From the NCBI GenBank assembly GCA_030428615.1, contig JAUIDN010000004.1:62001-126000 (forward strand): a stretch of 64,000 nucleotides of DNA, read 5' to 3'. Origin of the DNA: Alphaproteobacteria bacterium (lineage in GTDB: Bacteria > Pseudomonadota > Alphaproteobacteria > Sphingomonadales > Emcibacteraceae). Of this stretch, positions 44,239 to 54,639 are shown piece after piece; the first letter of the stretch is position 1; each line of letters opens with the position of its first letter. A program made the translations under genes and the position numbers. The notes beneath the pieces were generated by a model. That model searched no databases. It saw only the letters and a program-made list of their open reading frames with translations, and was not told where the DNA came from.

Positions 44239-45948
44239 ATGACGACGATAACAGGCAGTGTAAAAAAAGTTTCTATCGTGCTTGCTCTAATGCTGACAAC
44301 TTTGGCGGTGCTGTCGAACGGTTTGGAGGGGGCGCAGAATACTTCTGCGGACACGCCGAATTTACCATTTGGTGAGTATCTTGCCGGACGTCATGCATTG
44401 GTCAATAAACAATATGATCTGGCAGCGGAGAATTTTTTTAAAGCTCTTGAACTTGATCCTGAAAACGTAAATCTTAATCAATTTACCATAACGGTTCTTG
44501 TGGCGGATGGACGTCTCGACGATGCAATTTCAGTTGCCCGAAGACTGGAACAGATGGATCAGCAAACTGATTTGTCAAAATTGCTGCTTTATTTTGATCA
44601 GGTGAAAACCGGAAATTTTGAACAGGCTTTAACCAATGTCGATGATCTTGCAACGAGTGGTATTTTAAATTTGATCAAACCACTTTTGAAGGCATGGATT
44701 TTAGCAGAGCAGGGTGAAAAAGAGCAGGTCGAACAGATTGTCAGGGGATTTGACGAAGGTACAACATTTAACTTTTTTAATTTCTTTCAAAGTGGTCTTC
44801 TCTATGAATACATGGGCAATGATGATCGGGCTGAGGTTTATTATTCCAAAGCACTTGGTGCCCGGGGAATGCTGAACCTGAGGGCCGTGGAAGCATACGG
44901 AGCAATTCTTCTAAGACGCGGTGAACAAGCGCGGGCGGAGGAAGTGTTTAAAGAATATCTTCAGGATGTACCGACCAATGAAAACTTGAAGGCCGGTCTT
45001 GTTGCAGCACAAAATGGTGACAATATTGCGCCATTGGTTACAAACTTGAATGATGCCTATGCAGAGCTTTTCTATACAGTTGCGACGATTATGATGCAGG
45101 ACAACGTAAAGCGTGTGGCGACGAATTTCCTTCAATATGCGATGTATTTTAAACCGGAATTTCCGCTCGCACATTTTTTGCAGGCACAAATTTTTGAAAG
45201 TGATGAGTATTATGAAGGCGCTGCTAGGCAGCTCGATAAAATTTCCGCCGAAAGCCCGCTTTATTTTCCGTCCAATATCCAAAGAGCGTGGCTTTTAAAT
45301 GATATGGAAGAGGAAGAAAAGGCGCTCGAAGCTTTTTTACAGTTGGAAAAGGAATATCCAAATAGCCGAACAGTGTTGAATTCCATCGCCGAGTTTTACA
45401 GAACCCATGAAAGATATGCAGAGGCTATCCCGGCCTATGATAAGGTGGTGGCTGTTATTGAAGAAGAAACAGAGCGTGATTGGGTTTTATATTATACGAG
45501 GGGAATTGTGCTTGATCAGGAAAAACGTTGGCCGGAAGCGGAGCGCGACTTTAAGAAAGCGCTTCAGTTAAGGCCCGAACAACCGATGGTGCTGAATTAT
45601 TTGGCTTATTCTTGGGTGGATCAGGGTAAAAATTACAATGAAGCGAAAGCGATGCTGGAAAGGGCTGTGGAGCTTAGGCCGAATGACGGATATATCGTTG
45701 ATAGTCTGGGCTGGGCGTTATTTAAAATGGGGCAAAAAGAAGAAGCCGTAGGTGTTCTGGAGCGTGCTGCACAGTTGCAGACACAGGACTGGGCGATTAA
45801 TGACCATCTAGGTGACGTATATTGGCATGTAGGAAGAAAAAATGAGGCTCGCTTTCAGTGGCGACATGCGTTATCCCTGTCTCCTGACGAAGACAAAGTT
45901 GACGGAATTAAAGCAAAAATTGAGAACGGTCTACCAACTTCGAAATAG
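44239..45948 (+). CDS. Exported tetratricopeptide-repeat protein
   Basis: A 569-residue protein with a signal peptide (about 1-35) and at least eight TPR units from about residue 50 to the end, the last group very regular (A-E-R-D-F-K-K-A-L-Q-L-R-P, A-M-L-E-R-A-V-E-L-R-P, S-L-G-W-A-L-F-K). It is likely a periplasmic or outer-membrane scaffold. The gene precedes ispE by 9 bp, an arrangement frequent in Alphaproteobacteria. Confidence 0.88.
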   Translation: MTTITGSVKKVSIVLALMLTTLAVLSNGLEGAQNTSADTPNLPFGEYLAGRHALVNKQYDLAAENFFKALELDPENVNLNQFTITVLVADGRLDDAISVARRLEQMDQQTDLSKLLLYFDQVKTGNFEQALTNVDDLATSGILNLIKPLLKAWILAEQGEKEQVEQIVRGFDEGTTFNFFNFFQSGLLYEYMGNDDRAEVYYSKALGARGMLNLRAVEAYGAILLRRGEQARAEEVFKEYLQDVPTNENLKAGLVAAQNGDNIAPLVTNLNDAYAELFYTVATIMMQDNVKRVATNFLQYAMYFKPEFPLAHFLQAQIFESDEYYEGAARQLDKISAESPLYFPSNIQRAWLLNDMEEEEKALEAFLQLEKEYPNSRTVLNSIAEFYRTHERYAEAIPAYDKVVAVIEEETERDWVLYYTRGIVLDQEKRWPEAERDFKKALQLRPEQPMVLNYLAYSWVDQGKNYNEAKAMLERAVELRPNDGYIVDSLGWALFKMGQKEEAVGVLERAAQLQTQDWAINDHLGDVYWHVGRKNEARFQWRHALSLSPDEDKVDGIKAKIENGLPTSK

Positions 45949-45957
45949 CGGAAGCGA

Positions 45958-46812
45958 ATGATGCTCGCGGCAGCAAAGATAAACCTTGATCTGAGAATAA
46001 CAGGGCGTCGCGAAGACGGCTACCATCTATTGGACAGCATCGTGGTCTTTACAGAATTAGGCGATTATTTGACAGCCGAACATTGTGATGAGTTATCGCT
46101 TGTCATTGATGGTGAGTTCTCGAAAGACATATCCAATAACGGTGACAATTTGGTTCTCAAGGCCGCTCACGCAATCTGTAAGCAAGCAGATGTCAGGCCC
46201 AATCTGAAATTTTATTTAAAGAAAAACTTACCCTCATCCTCCGGTATCGGTGGCGGTTCAGCCGATGCAGCCGCAGCATTGAAGATTTGCAATGACATGC
46301 TGGGAATTAATTTTGATCAAAACAGGTTAAAAAAAATAGCCCTGCAGATTGGTGCAGATGTTCCGGCATGTCTGTTATCCAAAGCTTGCAGAATGACCGG
46401 AATTGGGGGTATTATTTCGCCAATCGAATTTGATAATGATCTGCAAATGTTGCTGGTTAATCCCGGAATTTCAATTTCAACACCTGCTGTGTTTACCGCA
46501 TATAAGTCACTGGATACCCCATTTGAGAAAAAAAGAGCATTTTCAGTCAACAAAATTCATTTACCATTAATGATTGATCAATTAAAAAGCAGCAAAAATT
46601 CGCTTCAGGATGCGGCATGTCAACTGGAAAGCAGGGTTTCAGGTGTGTTAGGTGAATTGTCAGATTTAAAAGGAGCTGTGTTGAGCAGAATGTCCGGGAG
46701 TGGAGCTACCTGTTTTGCTTTGTTTGAGAATGAAGAAGATTGCAAAAATGCAGCGAGCGATCTGCAAAGGAGAAACCCGGATTGGTGGATTAAAATGACG
46801 CGCTTTGGATGA
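45958..46812 (+). CDS. ispE: 4-diphosphocytidyl-2-C-methyl-D-erythritol kinase
   Basis: A 284-residue GHMP kinase of the non-mevalonate isoprenoid pathway. A-K-I-N-L-D-L and G-R-R-E-D-G-Y-H near the start, and the ATP loop L-P-S-S-S-G-I-G-G-G-S-A-D-A-A-A-A, are characteristic, with M-S-G-S-G-A-T-C-F near the end. GGAAG lies just ahead; the second of two adjacent ATG codons (45961) has the better spacing. Probably cotranscribed with the TPR gene. Confidence 0.95.
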   Translation: MMLAAAKINLDLRITGRREDGYHLLDSIVVFTELGDYLTAEHCDELSLVIDGEFSKDISNNGDNLVLKAAHAICKQADVRPNLKFYLKKNLPSSSGIGGGSADAAAALKICNDMLGINFDQNRLKKIALQIGADVPACLLSKACRMTGIGGIISPIEFDNDLQMLLVNPGISISTPAVFTAYKSLDTPFEKKRAFSVNKIHLPLMIDQLKSSKNSLQDAACQLESRVSGVLGELSDLKGAVLSRMSGSGATCFALFENEEDCKNAASDLQRRNPDWWIKMTRFG

Positions 46813-46926
46813 CTAATTAATATAGGTAATACTTGCGCTTCGCCTTTTATATGATAGATTTGCCAATATACTTAAAATATGGTTAATTTTGAATAGTTTG
46901 AAACACTCGGTAGGATATCGAATATA

Positions 46927-49710
46927 ATGATCAAGAGAAAAAACAGCATATTCATGAAAACAGTTTCAGTAATCCTTGGTATGCAAATATTATGTGGTGT
47001 GTCGGTGTTTGCTCAAGGGCTCGATCAAACCATATTTGATCAGATTAAAAGACAGACAGGGGCGACAACAGATGCCACGAGAGTGCGGTCCCCGCTTGAT
47101 CAGACCAGAGAGCAGGAATATGTCGACCAATTAAATGCGCAGCTTGAAAAAAGGAGATATGCCGGCCCATCGAATATTGAGATGGATTACAATTCACGGC
47201 GAAGCGGAATTGGTAGTGGTTCAGGAGTCGAACTAAAGCAGTTTGGTTATAACATATTTGACCGGTTGCCACTTTTCGACCAGGTCATGACTGGAAGTGT
47301 GCCGGACAGTTATCGGCTAGGCGTCGGCGATGAAGTCATTGTCAGCTTTAAGGGATCAAGAGAAGAAGTTGTTTCGCTAAAAGTTGATAGGGAAGGACGC
47401 CTGATAATTCCATCGTTACCCCCGCTGAATGTTTCCGGATTAACCGTGGGGGAAGTCAAGAATTCACTTCAGCAACAGGTGTCGGAAAGTTTAATCGGTA
47501 CGGAAGCTTATTTTTCTGTCGCAACATTAAGAAGAATATCGGTTCTTGTGGCTGGCGAAGTTGAAAACCCCACTTTGGTAAGCACCACCAGTTTAGCAAC
47601 ACCAATAGAAGTTTTGCTCCATGTTGGCGGTGTGAAGAAAACAGGCAGTTTGAGAAATATTGTCCTTCAACGCGGCGATGAAAGAATCCCTGTTGATCTT
47701 TATAGTACAATTGCAGGGTCAAATGCTGAAATTATCACCTTACGGGATGGGGACCGGATCGTTGTTCCAACAATAGGAGCAACGGTAGCAATTGACGGAA
47801 ATGTGGTAAGGCCGGCAATATACGAACTTGCCGGTGGCCAAACAAGTATTTCCGCCCGTGAAGCATTGGCGCTTGCCGGTGGAACAGTGAGGGCTAAAGG
47901 TAACTCGATGACCCATCTCCGGTTTGATGATACGGGCAGGGTGAATTTTGAAAAGCTGGATTTAACAGGTAGTCTTTCCAGCGGTGAGATTATCCTGGTA
48001 AATTTACTTGAAAACTCACAAATCGGCAAAGTCACGTTAACAGGCCACGTAAAAACACCTGGTGCCAGATCCGTCTCCGTATATAATAATGTACGTGATT
48101 TACTGGGTAACGTAAAAAATCTGACGCAGAATCCATATCTTTTATTTGGCGTCATAGAACGTACAGACCCAATGACGCAAACCCGGCAGCTTATCCCCTT
48201 TAGTCCGCAAAAAGTTTTGTATGAAAATGAAAATGTTGAGCTGATTGATGAAGATAGAGTGGTTGTTTATGGCCGTAATGATATTGAGTTTCTTAAATCG
48301 GACATAATCAGACAGGCCATTTTCACCAGCGAATATCTTGAGGAAGAATTTTTGCCCAACGGGGAAATAAACCACATGTATTGCGCTCCGGTCAAAAGAC
48401 TGGCGAGAATTATTTCCGATACGCAATCAGACCGGTTTGCGACCGCGATTAGAGCGGTATTTGTGCGCCGTGAAAGCACCGAAGAGCAGCAAAAAGATAG
48501 AGAAATGGTGCTTGATGAGGCCGAGCTTCTGGAACTTGAAAAACAGCGCCGCGAGGCACTTCTCAGTCTTTCCGCTACGCCGACTGAACAGGCACTGGCT
48601 GAGAAACAAAAAGAAGCGGAGGATGAGGAAGAGGAAGATAACTTTGATATTTGCCCTTCTGTATATCAGGAAGTCGATAACCTTCTTTCCTTTACGCTTG
48701 AACATATCGTGTCGGTTGATGGTGCAGTGCGACTTCCAGGGGTTTTTCCGATTGCTAGTGAAACATCGGTGGATCTGCTTCTTTCGGTTTCGGGTGGAAC
48801 TTCCAATGATGCGAACATGGGTCGGATCGAAATCACCAGTTATCGCCAGGAAGCCATTGATGGTAATCTGGCTATGAGCTGGGAGAATGTGGATGGTTCG
48901 GTTCTGGATCTGAGCACCGTCACTGTTAATGCAGGGGGTGGTGTGCGCGTCAGTAGCGTATATACAAATTTTGAAGCTGGCGCAGTGTTGCTTTCGGGGG
49001 AATTTGTCCAGCCGGGAGTTTACACCATTAGAAAAGGTGAAAAATTATCATCCCTGATTGCCCGGGCTGGCGGTATCACCGATCAGGCATATCCCTACGG
49101 TGCGATTTTCACGAGAGATCGTGTGAAACAAATTCAGCGCCAGGAAATGCAACAGACTGCGAAAAGGTTGCAGTCAGCGATGGTTTCCGCATCGGTTAAA
49201 AAGAATATTGACGCCAATGGTGCGATTGCCCTGCAACGGATAGTAGGTCAGATGGCTGATCAGGATTTCATAGGGCGGGTGGTTATAGAATCCGACCCCG
49301 TGGTCCTATCTCTAGACCCGGGTAAGGATACGGTTCTGGAGGCGGGAGACAGCCTCTTTATGCCAAAAAGACCTAATTTTATTGTTACTGTTGGTGATGT
49401 GTTGAACCCAAGTGCACTTCAATTCGTTCCCGGAAAAGGGGTTAGCAGCTATTTGGATGAAGTTGGTGGCTTTACCCGCGCTGCAGACGAAGATCGCGTA
49501 TTTGTCGTTTATCCAAATGGTGTGGCTAAGCCGATTAGTCTGGCTTCGTGGGGCGGCGACCGCAATTTAAGTGTGCCTCCAGGTTCGGCGATTGTGGTGC
49601 CAACTGACTTAAGCCCTTATGACAGTCTGACACTTGTCCGAGAAATTGGCGATATCTTTAGAAATCTGGCTGTTTCTGCTGCGTCAATCGCTGTTCTTGT
49701 CAGAAATTAA
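46927..49710 (+). CDS. Large Wza-like polysaccharide export protein with several SLBB domains
   Basis: A 927-residue outer-membrane export protein. A signal peptide ends after F-A-Q (about 29). The Poly_export domain starts Y-R-L-G-V-G-D-E-V-I-V-S-F-K near 130, and at least five SLBB modules follow, visible as repeats of G-x-V-x-x-P-G-x-Y/A-R and L-L-x-V-G-G/L-I-A-R-A-G-G. A charged coiled stretch (about 520-570) separates two groups. It is longer than Wza (about 380) and resembles the multi-SLBB form found beside YjbH/GfcD proteins. Its stop lies 3 bp before the next frame. Confidence 0.9.
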   Translation: MIKRKNSIFMKTVSVILGMQILCGVSVFAQGLDQTIFDQIKRQTGATTDATRVRSPLDQTREQEYVDQLNAQLEKRRYAGPSNIEMDYNSRRSGIGSGSGVELKQFGYNIFDRLPLFDQVMTGSVPDSYRLGVGDEVIVSFKGSREEVVSLKVDREGRLIIPSLPPLNVSGLTVGEVKNSLQQQVSESLIGTEAYFSVATLRRISVLVAGEVENPTLVSTTSLATPIEVLLHVGGVKKTGSLRNIVLQRGDERIPVDLYSTIAGSNAEIITLRDGDRIVVPTIGATVAIDGNVVRPAIYELAGGQTSISAREALALAGGTVRAKGNSMTHLRFDDTGRVNFEKLDLTGSLSSGEIILVNLLENSQIGKVTLTGHVKTPGARSVSVYNNVRDLLGNVKNLTQNPYLLFGVIERTDPMTQTRQLIPFSPQKVLYENENVELIDEDRVVVYGRNDIEFLKSDIIRQAIFTSEYLEEEFLPNGEINHMYCAPVKRLARIISDTQSDRFATAIRAVFVRRESTEEQQKDREMVLDEAELLELEKQRREALLSLSATPTEQALAEKQKEAEDEEEEDNFDICPSVYQEVDNLLSFTLEHIVSVDGAVRLPGVFPIASETSVDLLLSVSGGTSNDANMGRIEITSYRQEAIDGNLAMSWENVDGSVLDLSTVTVNAGGGVRVSSVYTNFEAGAVLLSGEFVQPGVYTIRKGEKLSSLIARAGGITDQAYPYGAIFTRDRVKQIQRQEMQQTAKRLQSAMVSASVKKNIDANGAIALQRIVGQMADQDFIGRVVIESDPVVLSLDPGKDTVLEAGDSLFMPKRPNFIVTVGDVLNPSALQFVPGKGVSSYLDEVGGFTRAADEDRVFVVYPNGVAKPISLASWGGDRNLSVPPGSAIVVPTDLSPYDSLTLVREIGDIFRNLAVSAASIAVLVRN

Positions 49711-49743
49711 CACATGAATTTACCGGGACGAAGGGCGTATTTT

Positions 49744-52152
49744 ATGAAATATCTTAAATACGCCCTCTATTCCACGTTGACGGTTGTGCCACAATTTTTG
49801 TATGCGCAGTCTAGTCCAGTCACCGAAGTGGGGTCGGTGGGCTCATTTGGGGGCATTGGTCTTCTTGAGATGAGAAACGCGCGTTTTGCAAACGATGGTG
49901 ATTTGTCCATCGGATTTGCTTATCTAGATGACAGTCAGAATTATTATGCAACGTGGCAGGCGACACCCTGGCTGGAAACTACTTTGCGGTTTTCAGATTA
50001 TGATGATGTTGATCAGGGTATTGATAAAGGCCTTGATGTTAAACTTCGTTTGATGAAAGAGGGGAGTTTTAAGCCCTCACTTGCCATTGGCCTTCAGGAT
50101 CTATTGGGGGACGGCTTGTTCAGTGGTGAATATATTGTGGCGAGTAAGAAAATCCATGATTTTGATGTTACGATGGGATTTGGTTTTGGCAATTTGGCCT
50201 CCCGTTCCAAGCTCTATAATATCATGCGCATTTTCGGTAACGGATTTAGTGAGAGAGGGTTTGATCAACAGGGCTCTGAAAAGTTTCGGTTCTCGGATTA
50301 TTTCTCGGGCGAAAAAATGGGATTTTTCTGGGGTGTTGAGTATAAAACACCCATAAAGGGGATGACGGCAAAAGTTGAATACTCGACTTTGGATAAATCG
50401 AAGATACCATTATTTGAAGATTATAAGAGTAAAACAGCATTTAATTTCGGTGTTAATTACAAGGTTAAAAATTGGCTTGAAGTCGGTGGAGGGCTGCATC
50501 ACGGCAATCAGTTGGGACTCCATATTACATTGCGACAAAATCTGCATAAACCGGTCAAATTGAATTTTGCAAAAGGGCCGGACGTGGATGAGATTCGTAC
50601 ACGAGAGCTCAGGAACGTTGCAATTAATGCCAACGATTATAAGGACGCTAGTGACAGGGATATTATATTCGAGCGTTTGTATTTCCTCGGTTATTCAATA
50701 TCGTCTTTGGATTTGTCCGGTGGCAATCTCAGAATTGAGGTTGAAAGAGGTGAGAGACCTGCAGAAGGCGATACCTTGGTTCTCGGTGCGGTTCTTGATG
50801 TTTTTGATCGGGTTACGATCAAATTCCCTGATCATGAAATAAGTGGCACTTCAGATGATATATCTGGGAAGTCATCTATACAGGAATTTCGCAAGAGTGC
50901 TGTTTTTGCGAGAGAGGGCGAGATAAAGACATCGACAGAAAGTGAAAAAAAATTGATTGAGAAGTCAATTTTCAACCGTATGAAAGAAAAAGAGTTAAGG
51001 CCAGTTTCTGTGTCAGTTGACATTGATGAAGTTACGGTGGAAAAAAATATTGCCCCTTTCGTTGAAGTGCCGAAAAATGTTGGTAGGACTGCCAGAATTT
51101 TGACCAGCGAGGTGCCTGACAATGTGGAACGGTTTAACATTATCTCCAGAGACCGTGGCATTAAAGTCTCCAATATATCCGTACTGAGAAAAGATTTTGA
51201 GAAATTGGCAAGCTACAATTCAAGCCCCGAAGAGATATTGGCGAATGCAGATATAAAAAATCCCTCGGATAGCGGAAATGCAAATCCATCGTTAGAAGAA
51301 TTTCCAAATTTTGATTATGGGTTCTTACCAGATGTGGAAATGCATTTTGGTTCCGAAAAGAATGATCATTTTAAGAGCGATCTTAATTTGAGAATATTTG
51401 GCCAAGTCAATTTGACTGAAGATTTACAGCTTTATGCCGAAGCCAAGCAACATATTATCGGAAATCTTGATCAAATACCGACGTCAGCTGATCCAGATGT
51501 TTACCACGTCAGAAGTGATATAGGACGATATTCGGCGCAGGGTAAGACGAGTATTCGAAGAATGACGTTGGAATATATAAAAAATCCGACCAATGATTTT
51601 TACACCCGGTTAACGGCTGGACATCTTGAAGCGATGTATTCGGGTGTAAGTGGCGAAATTTTATATCGCCCCTATGACAGCAGCTTTGCATTTGGTATCG
51701 ATGTCAATTATGTGAAACAGCGTGATTTCGAACAGCTGTTTGGAATGCGCAATTATGAAACCGTAACAGGGCATGCCAGTGCCTACTATGTAAATAAAAA
51801 ATATGATATCACAACCAAGGTGAGCGTTGGACGGTATCTGGCCAAGGATTGGGGAACAACGATCGATATTTACCGCCAGTTCAAAAATGGCATTCGCATT
51901 GGTGCCACGGCAACGTTTACTGATATATCAGATAATACTTATGGCCGGGGCAGTTTTGATAAAGTTTTATATATGACCATTCCGTTTGACTTTTTCTGGT
52001 TTAAACAAACACGTAAAAAAGCAAGTTTCAAATTCAGACGTTTGGACAAGGATGGTGGTCAAAAAATCGACCATCAAACTGATTTGTATGATTTGCTATC
52101 GGCCAATCAGCCTTATAGAATTAGAAGCAATTGGAACAGTATTCTTAAGTAA
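49744..52152 (+). CDS. YjbH/GfcD-like outer-membrane polysaccharide biogenesis protein
   Basis: An 802-residue protein with a signal peptide cleaved near Y-A-Q, then beta-rich YjbH-type domains: G-S-V-G-S-F-G-G-I-G-L-L-E-M-R-N-A-R-F near the mature start, and many amphipathic strands of two barrel-like regions separated by a charged central segment (about 290-510). Such proteins act with Wza-like partners in exopolysaccharide or group 4 capsule secretion. The ATG at 49744 has AAGGG 8 nt ahead; an upstream ATG at 49714 lacks one. Confidence 0.85.
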   Translation: MKYLKYALYSTLTVVPQFLYAQSSPVTEVGSVGSFGGIGLLEMRNARFANDGDLSIGFAYLDDSQNYYATWQATPWLETTLRFSDYDDVDQGIDKGLDVKLRLMKEGSFKPSLAIGLQDLLGDGLFSGEYIVASKKIHDFDVTMGFGFGNLASRSKLYNIMRIFGNGFSERGFDQQGSEKFRFSDYFSGEKMGFFWGVEYKTPIKGMTAKVEYSTLDKSKIPLFEDYKSKTAFNFGVNYKVKNWLEVGGGLHHGNQLGLHITLRQNLHKPVKLNFAKGPDVDEIRTRELRNVAINANDYKDASDRDIIFERLYFLGYSISSLDLSGGNLRIEVERGERPAEGDTLVLGAVLDVFDRVTIKFPDHEISGTSDDISGKSSIQEFRKSAVFAREGEIKTSTESEKKLIEKSIFNRMKEKELRPVSVSVDIDEVTVEKNIAPFVEVPKNVGRTARILTSEVPDNVERFNIISRDRGIKVSNISVLRKDFEKLASYNSSPEEILANADIKNPSDSGNANPSLEEFPNFDYGFLPDVEMHFGSEKNDHFKSDLNLRIFGQVNLTEDLQLYAEAKQHIIGNLDQIPTSADPDVYHVRSDIGRYSAQGKTSIRRMTLEYIKNPTNDFYTRLTAGHLEAMYSGVSGEILYRPYDSSFAFGIDVNYVKQRDFEQLFGMRNYETVTGHASAYYVNKKYDITTKVSVGRYLAKDWGTTIDIYRQFKNGIRIGATATFTDISDNTYGRGSFDKVLYMTIPFDFFWFKQTRKKASFKFRRLDKDGGQKIDHQTDLYDLLSANQPYRIRSNWNSILK

Positions 52153-52256
52153 GTGAAGTATTTAATAAATGCTTCTATCTTATGTTTTTTTTAACAATTT
52201 GCGTCTAGTGTAACTGAAAAATAAAATTAGATAAAAAAACTAAAGTGGAAGAATAA

Positions 52257-53546
52257 ATGTCAGCTTTATCATTAACACCCGAAACACGCATTGTTGTAGT
52301 TGGTCTTGGGTACGTAGGACTGCCGCTTGCAGTTGCACTTGCCAAAAAATACGATGTGCTTGGTTTTGACATCAGTGAACAAAGAATTGCTGAACTTGAA
52401 GATGGCTTTGATCGCACAGAGGAAATTGAAAGAGAACGGCTTGAGGCAAGTGCTCTCAAAGTAACAAGCTCTGTTGATGACATTAGAGGTGCTGCGATTT
52501 ATATCGTTACTGTACCGACGCCTGTTGACGATAATAATAGGCCTGACCTTACACCTGTTCGCTCATCCTGCGAAACATTGGGGCCGGTTATTGGAAAAAA
52601 CAGCATCATCGTATTTGAAAGCACCGTTTATCCTGGTGTTACTGAAGAACTTTGTGGTCCAATCCTAGAAGAAAAATCAGGACTTGTGTGCGGTGAAGAC
52701 TTCTTCTTGGGTTACTCACCGGAGCGTATTAACCCCGGTGATAAGGTGCATACCGTGGACAAGATCACCAAGGTTATTTCCGGCCAAACACCTGACGTGG
52801 TTGATGCTTTGGAGGAACTTTACTGTGCGGTGACAAGTGGGGGAGTTTTTAAGGCATCAAGTATTCGTGTAGCGGAAGCTGCGAAGGTTATTGAAAATGC
52901 CCAGCGTGATATAAATATCGGCTTCGTAAATGAAATTACAATGATTTTCCAGAAATTGGGTATTTCTGTTTATGATGTGCTTGAAGCAGCGGGAACAAAA
53001 TGGAACTTCCTAAACTTTACGCCTGGACTTGTTGGCGGGCACTGTATTGGTGTCGATCCTTATTATTTGGCAGAACGGGCTAAGCAAATCAATCATGATC
53101 CGCGCATCATACTGTCCGGTAGAGCAATTAATGATGGTATGGCTGATTTTGTGGCGGAACGCATTTGTGCTCAGCTTTCGGGATCAGGTAAAATTCTGGT
53201 TCTTGGGCTTACGTTTAAGGAAAATTGCCCAGACCTTAGAAATACGAAAGCTGTCGATCTTATCAAGGGACTTAAAGTACGTGGTTTCAGCGTGGATGTT
53301 CACGACGCCGCCGCAGACCCTGTTGAAGCGAAGCAATTCTTTAACATTGATCTTAAAGGTGATTTAAGTGACCTGACCGATCATAGCTATTCGGCTGTGG
53401 TAGGTGTGGTATCGCATGATGCATATAAGGATATCCCTGCGGCAGAATTCGAAAGATTACTTGAACCAGGCGGATTAATTGCAGACATAAAAGCCATGTG
53501 GAAAGATATGGATAAGCCCAATTATATCAGAAAGTGGCAACTTTAA
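52257..53546 (+). CDS. tviB: UDP-N-acetylhexosamine 6-dehydrogenase (TviB/WbpO type)
   Basis: A 429-residue nucleotide-sugar dehydrogenase. The NAD motif is G-L-G-Y-V-G-L at 16-22, and the catalytic C263 lies in G-G-H-C-I-G-V-D-P-Y-Y. Y-S-P-E-R-I-N-P-G-D-K and K-V-I-E-N-A-Q-R-D fit the subgroup acting on UDP-GlcNAc or UDP-GalNAc, giving the uronic acid. With the epimerase gene 2 kb away it may supply acidic amino-sugar precursors for the exopolysaccharide. Closed by a strong terminator. Confidence 0.88.
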   Translation: MSALSLTPETRIVVVGLGYVGLPLAVALAKKYDVLGFDISEQRIAELEDGFDRTEEIERERLEASALKVTSSVDDIRGAAIYIVTVPTPVDDNNRPDLTPVRSSCETLGPVIGKNSIIVFESTVYPGVTEELCGPILEEKSGLVCGEDFFLGYSPERINPGDKVHTVDKITKVISGQTPDVVDALEELYCAVTSGGVFKASSIRVAEAAKVIENAQRDINIGFVNEITMIFQKLGISVYDVLEAAGTKWNFLNFTPGLVGGHCIGVDPYYLAERAKQINHDPRIILSGRAINDGMADFVAERICAQLSGSGKILVLGLTFKENCPDLRNTKAVDLIKGLKVRGFSVDVHDAAADPVEAKQFFNIDLKGDLSDLTDHSYSAVVGVVSHDAYKDIPAAEFERLLEPGGLIADIKAMWKDMDKPNYIRKWQL

Positions 53547-53556
53547 TGAATGAGCA

Positions 53557-53581
53557 AAGGATCGCGGAGCGATCCTTTTTT
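53557..53581. terminator. Intrinsic terminator after the UDP-sugar dehydrogenase gene
   Basis: AAGGATCGC and GCGATCCTT with loop GGA, followed by TTTTT. The convergent YdcF-like gene ends directly beside it. Confidence 0.92.
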
Positions 53582-54403
53582 CTATGATTCTATTGCAGGA
53601 AAAAGTGAACTGGATCGCCCGGTAACGTAATATGCGAATAGTCCGATATATTCGTGAATTGCCCAATCAAATAACCGCAGGTTTTTAGCTGCATCAAAAT
53701 TGAAAATGCCCTGATAATTCATAGTTGTCATATAATCTACAGGATAAGGCTGAATGTTCACTCCCGCTTTTCGAAAAGCGCCGACTGAGCGTGGCATATG
53801 AAACGCACTGGTTACTAAAAGCCATTTTTCATTTTCATATTCGGAAATCATTTTTCTGCTTTCGGTTGCATTTGAATGCGTATTATAAGACTTCCGATCA
53901 AATCTTATTCTGGAAATATCAGTTCCCGCATCCTTAAAAAACCTTTCCGCTACATCGTTTTCCGACCACTCATCTTGCTCCTGTCTACTACCCCCGTTGT
54001 GAATTATAGGCAGATCCGGAAGCTTTCTGGCCAATGCAGCTGCTTCAATCAGGCGTTCGCCGGAATTTCGCAATGTTGCCTGATCGACGGCGGTACTGAT
54101 AGTGGTGAGTTCGGATCCCCCCAATACAATAATGCCACTATAAGGTGGTGACGAAATTAAGTTATTGTAGCTCGCAAACCGACCTTCCAGCGGCCAAAGT
54201 AACCATGATGATATATTTGTAAAACTTGCCGCTGACAACATTATTAAGCTGCAAATTATCGCTTTTCGTGAGATGTTTTTTACTCTTTCTTTTTTTGCGA
54301 AAACATTATTTGTGATAAACGCGGTGATAAGAAGCAGAACCATTAAATTACTGGGTTGAATAATTACCCAGATGCTTCGCGATATAATGTTGTCCCAGGC
54401 CAT
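53582..54403 (-). CDS. YdcF/SanA/ElyC-family (DUF218) membrane protein
   Basis: A 273-residue protein with two N-terminal membrane helices and an extracytoplasmic DUF218 domain: I-I-V-L-G-G-S near 105, I-I-H-N-G-G-S, S-Y-N-T-H-S-N-A and L-V-T-S-A-F-H-M-P-R-S. ElyC and SanA act in envelope and lipid-carrier functions. Start: the ATG at 54403 gives a normal leader; an ATG at 54448 extends it by 15 residues. Its place among polysaccharide genes fits envelope assembly. Confidence 0.85.
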   Translation of the reverse strand: MAWDNIISRSIWVIIQPSNLMVLLLITAFITNNVFAKKERVKNISRKAIICSLIMLSAASFTNISSWLLWPLEGRFASYNNLISSPPYSGIIVLGGSELTTISTAVDQATLRNSGERLIEAAALARKLPDLPIIHNGGSRQEQDEWSENDVAERFFKDAGTDISRIRFDRKSYNTHSNATESRKMISEYENEKWLLVTSAFHMPRSVGAFRKAGVNIQPYPVDYMTTMNYQGIFNFDAAKNLRLFDWAIHEYIGLFAYYVTGRSSSLFPAIES

Positions 54404-54506
54404 GAATGATCTCTGATGTTTTGTGGTTTTGTGTTTGACTGTAAACACTAGATTTTATGCCGAATAATTAAAAGTCAAAAAAAATGAAAATAAGTAAAAA
54501 ACATTA

Positions 54507-54535
54507 TTGCAAGTTTATCTGAAACTCACTATGTT
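54507..54535 (+). promoter_or_regulatory. Promoter of the tRNA-Gln gene
   Basis: TTGCAA (54507-54512), 17 bp, then TATGTT (54530-54535). Transcription would start near 54542, about 24 bases before the mature tRNA. Confidence 0.55.
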
Positions 54536-54565
54536 CGCACCACCTTAAAGCAAACTGTTGATTTT

Positions 54566-54639
54566 TGGGGTGTAGCCAAGCGGTAAGGCATCGGGTTTTG
54601 ATCCCGTGATCGCAGGTTCGATCCCTGCCACCCCAGCCA
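54566..54639 (+). tRNA. tRNA-Gln (anticodon TTG)
   Basis: A 74-nt cloverleaf. The acceptor arms TGGGGTG / CACCCCA pair fully, followed by discriminator G and an encoded CCA. D stem GCC/GGC, T stem GCAGG / CCTGC with TTCGATC loop, and anticodon loop TTTTGAT give anticodon TTG. The outermost pair of the anticodon stem appears as T-T, a small irregularity. The gene is alone. Confidence 0.95.

Noticed and set aside
47700-48155. 151-codon frame on the minus strand inside the large export gene
   Set aside because: Antisense to a clear SLBB protein, no start signal, and composition follows the opposite strand.
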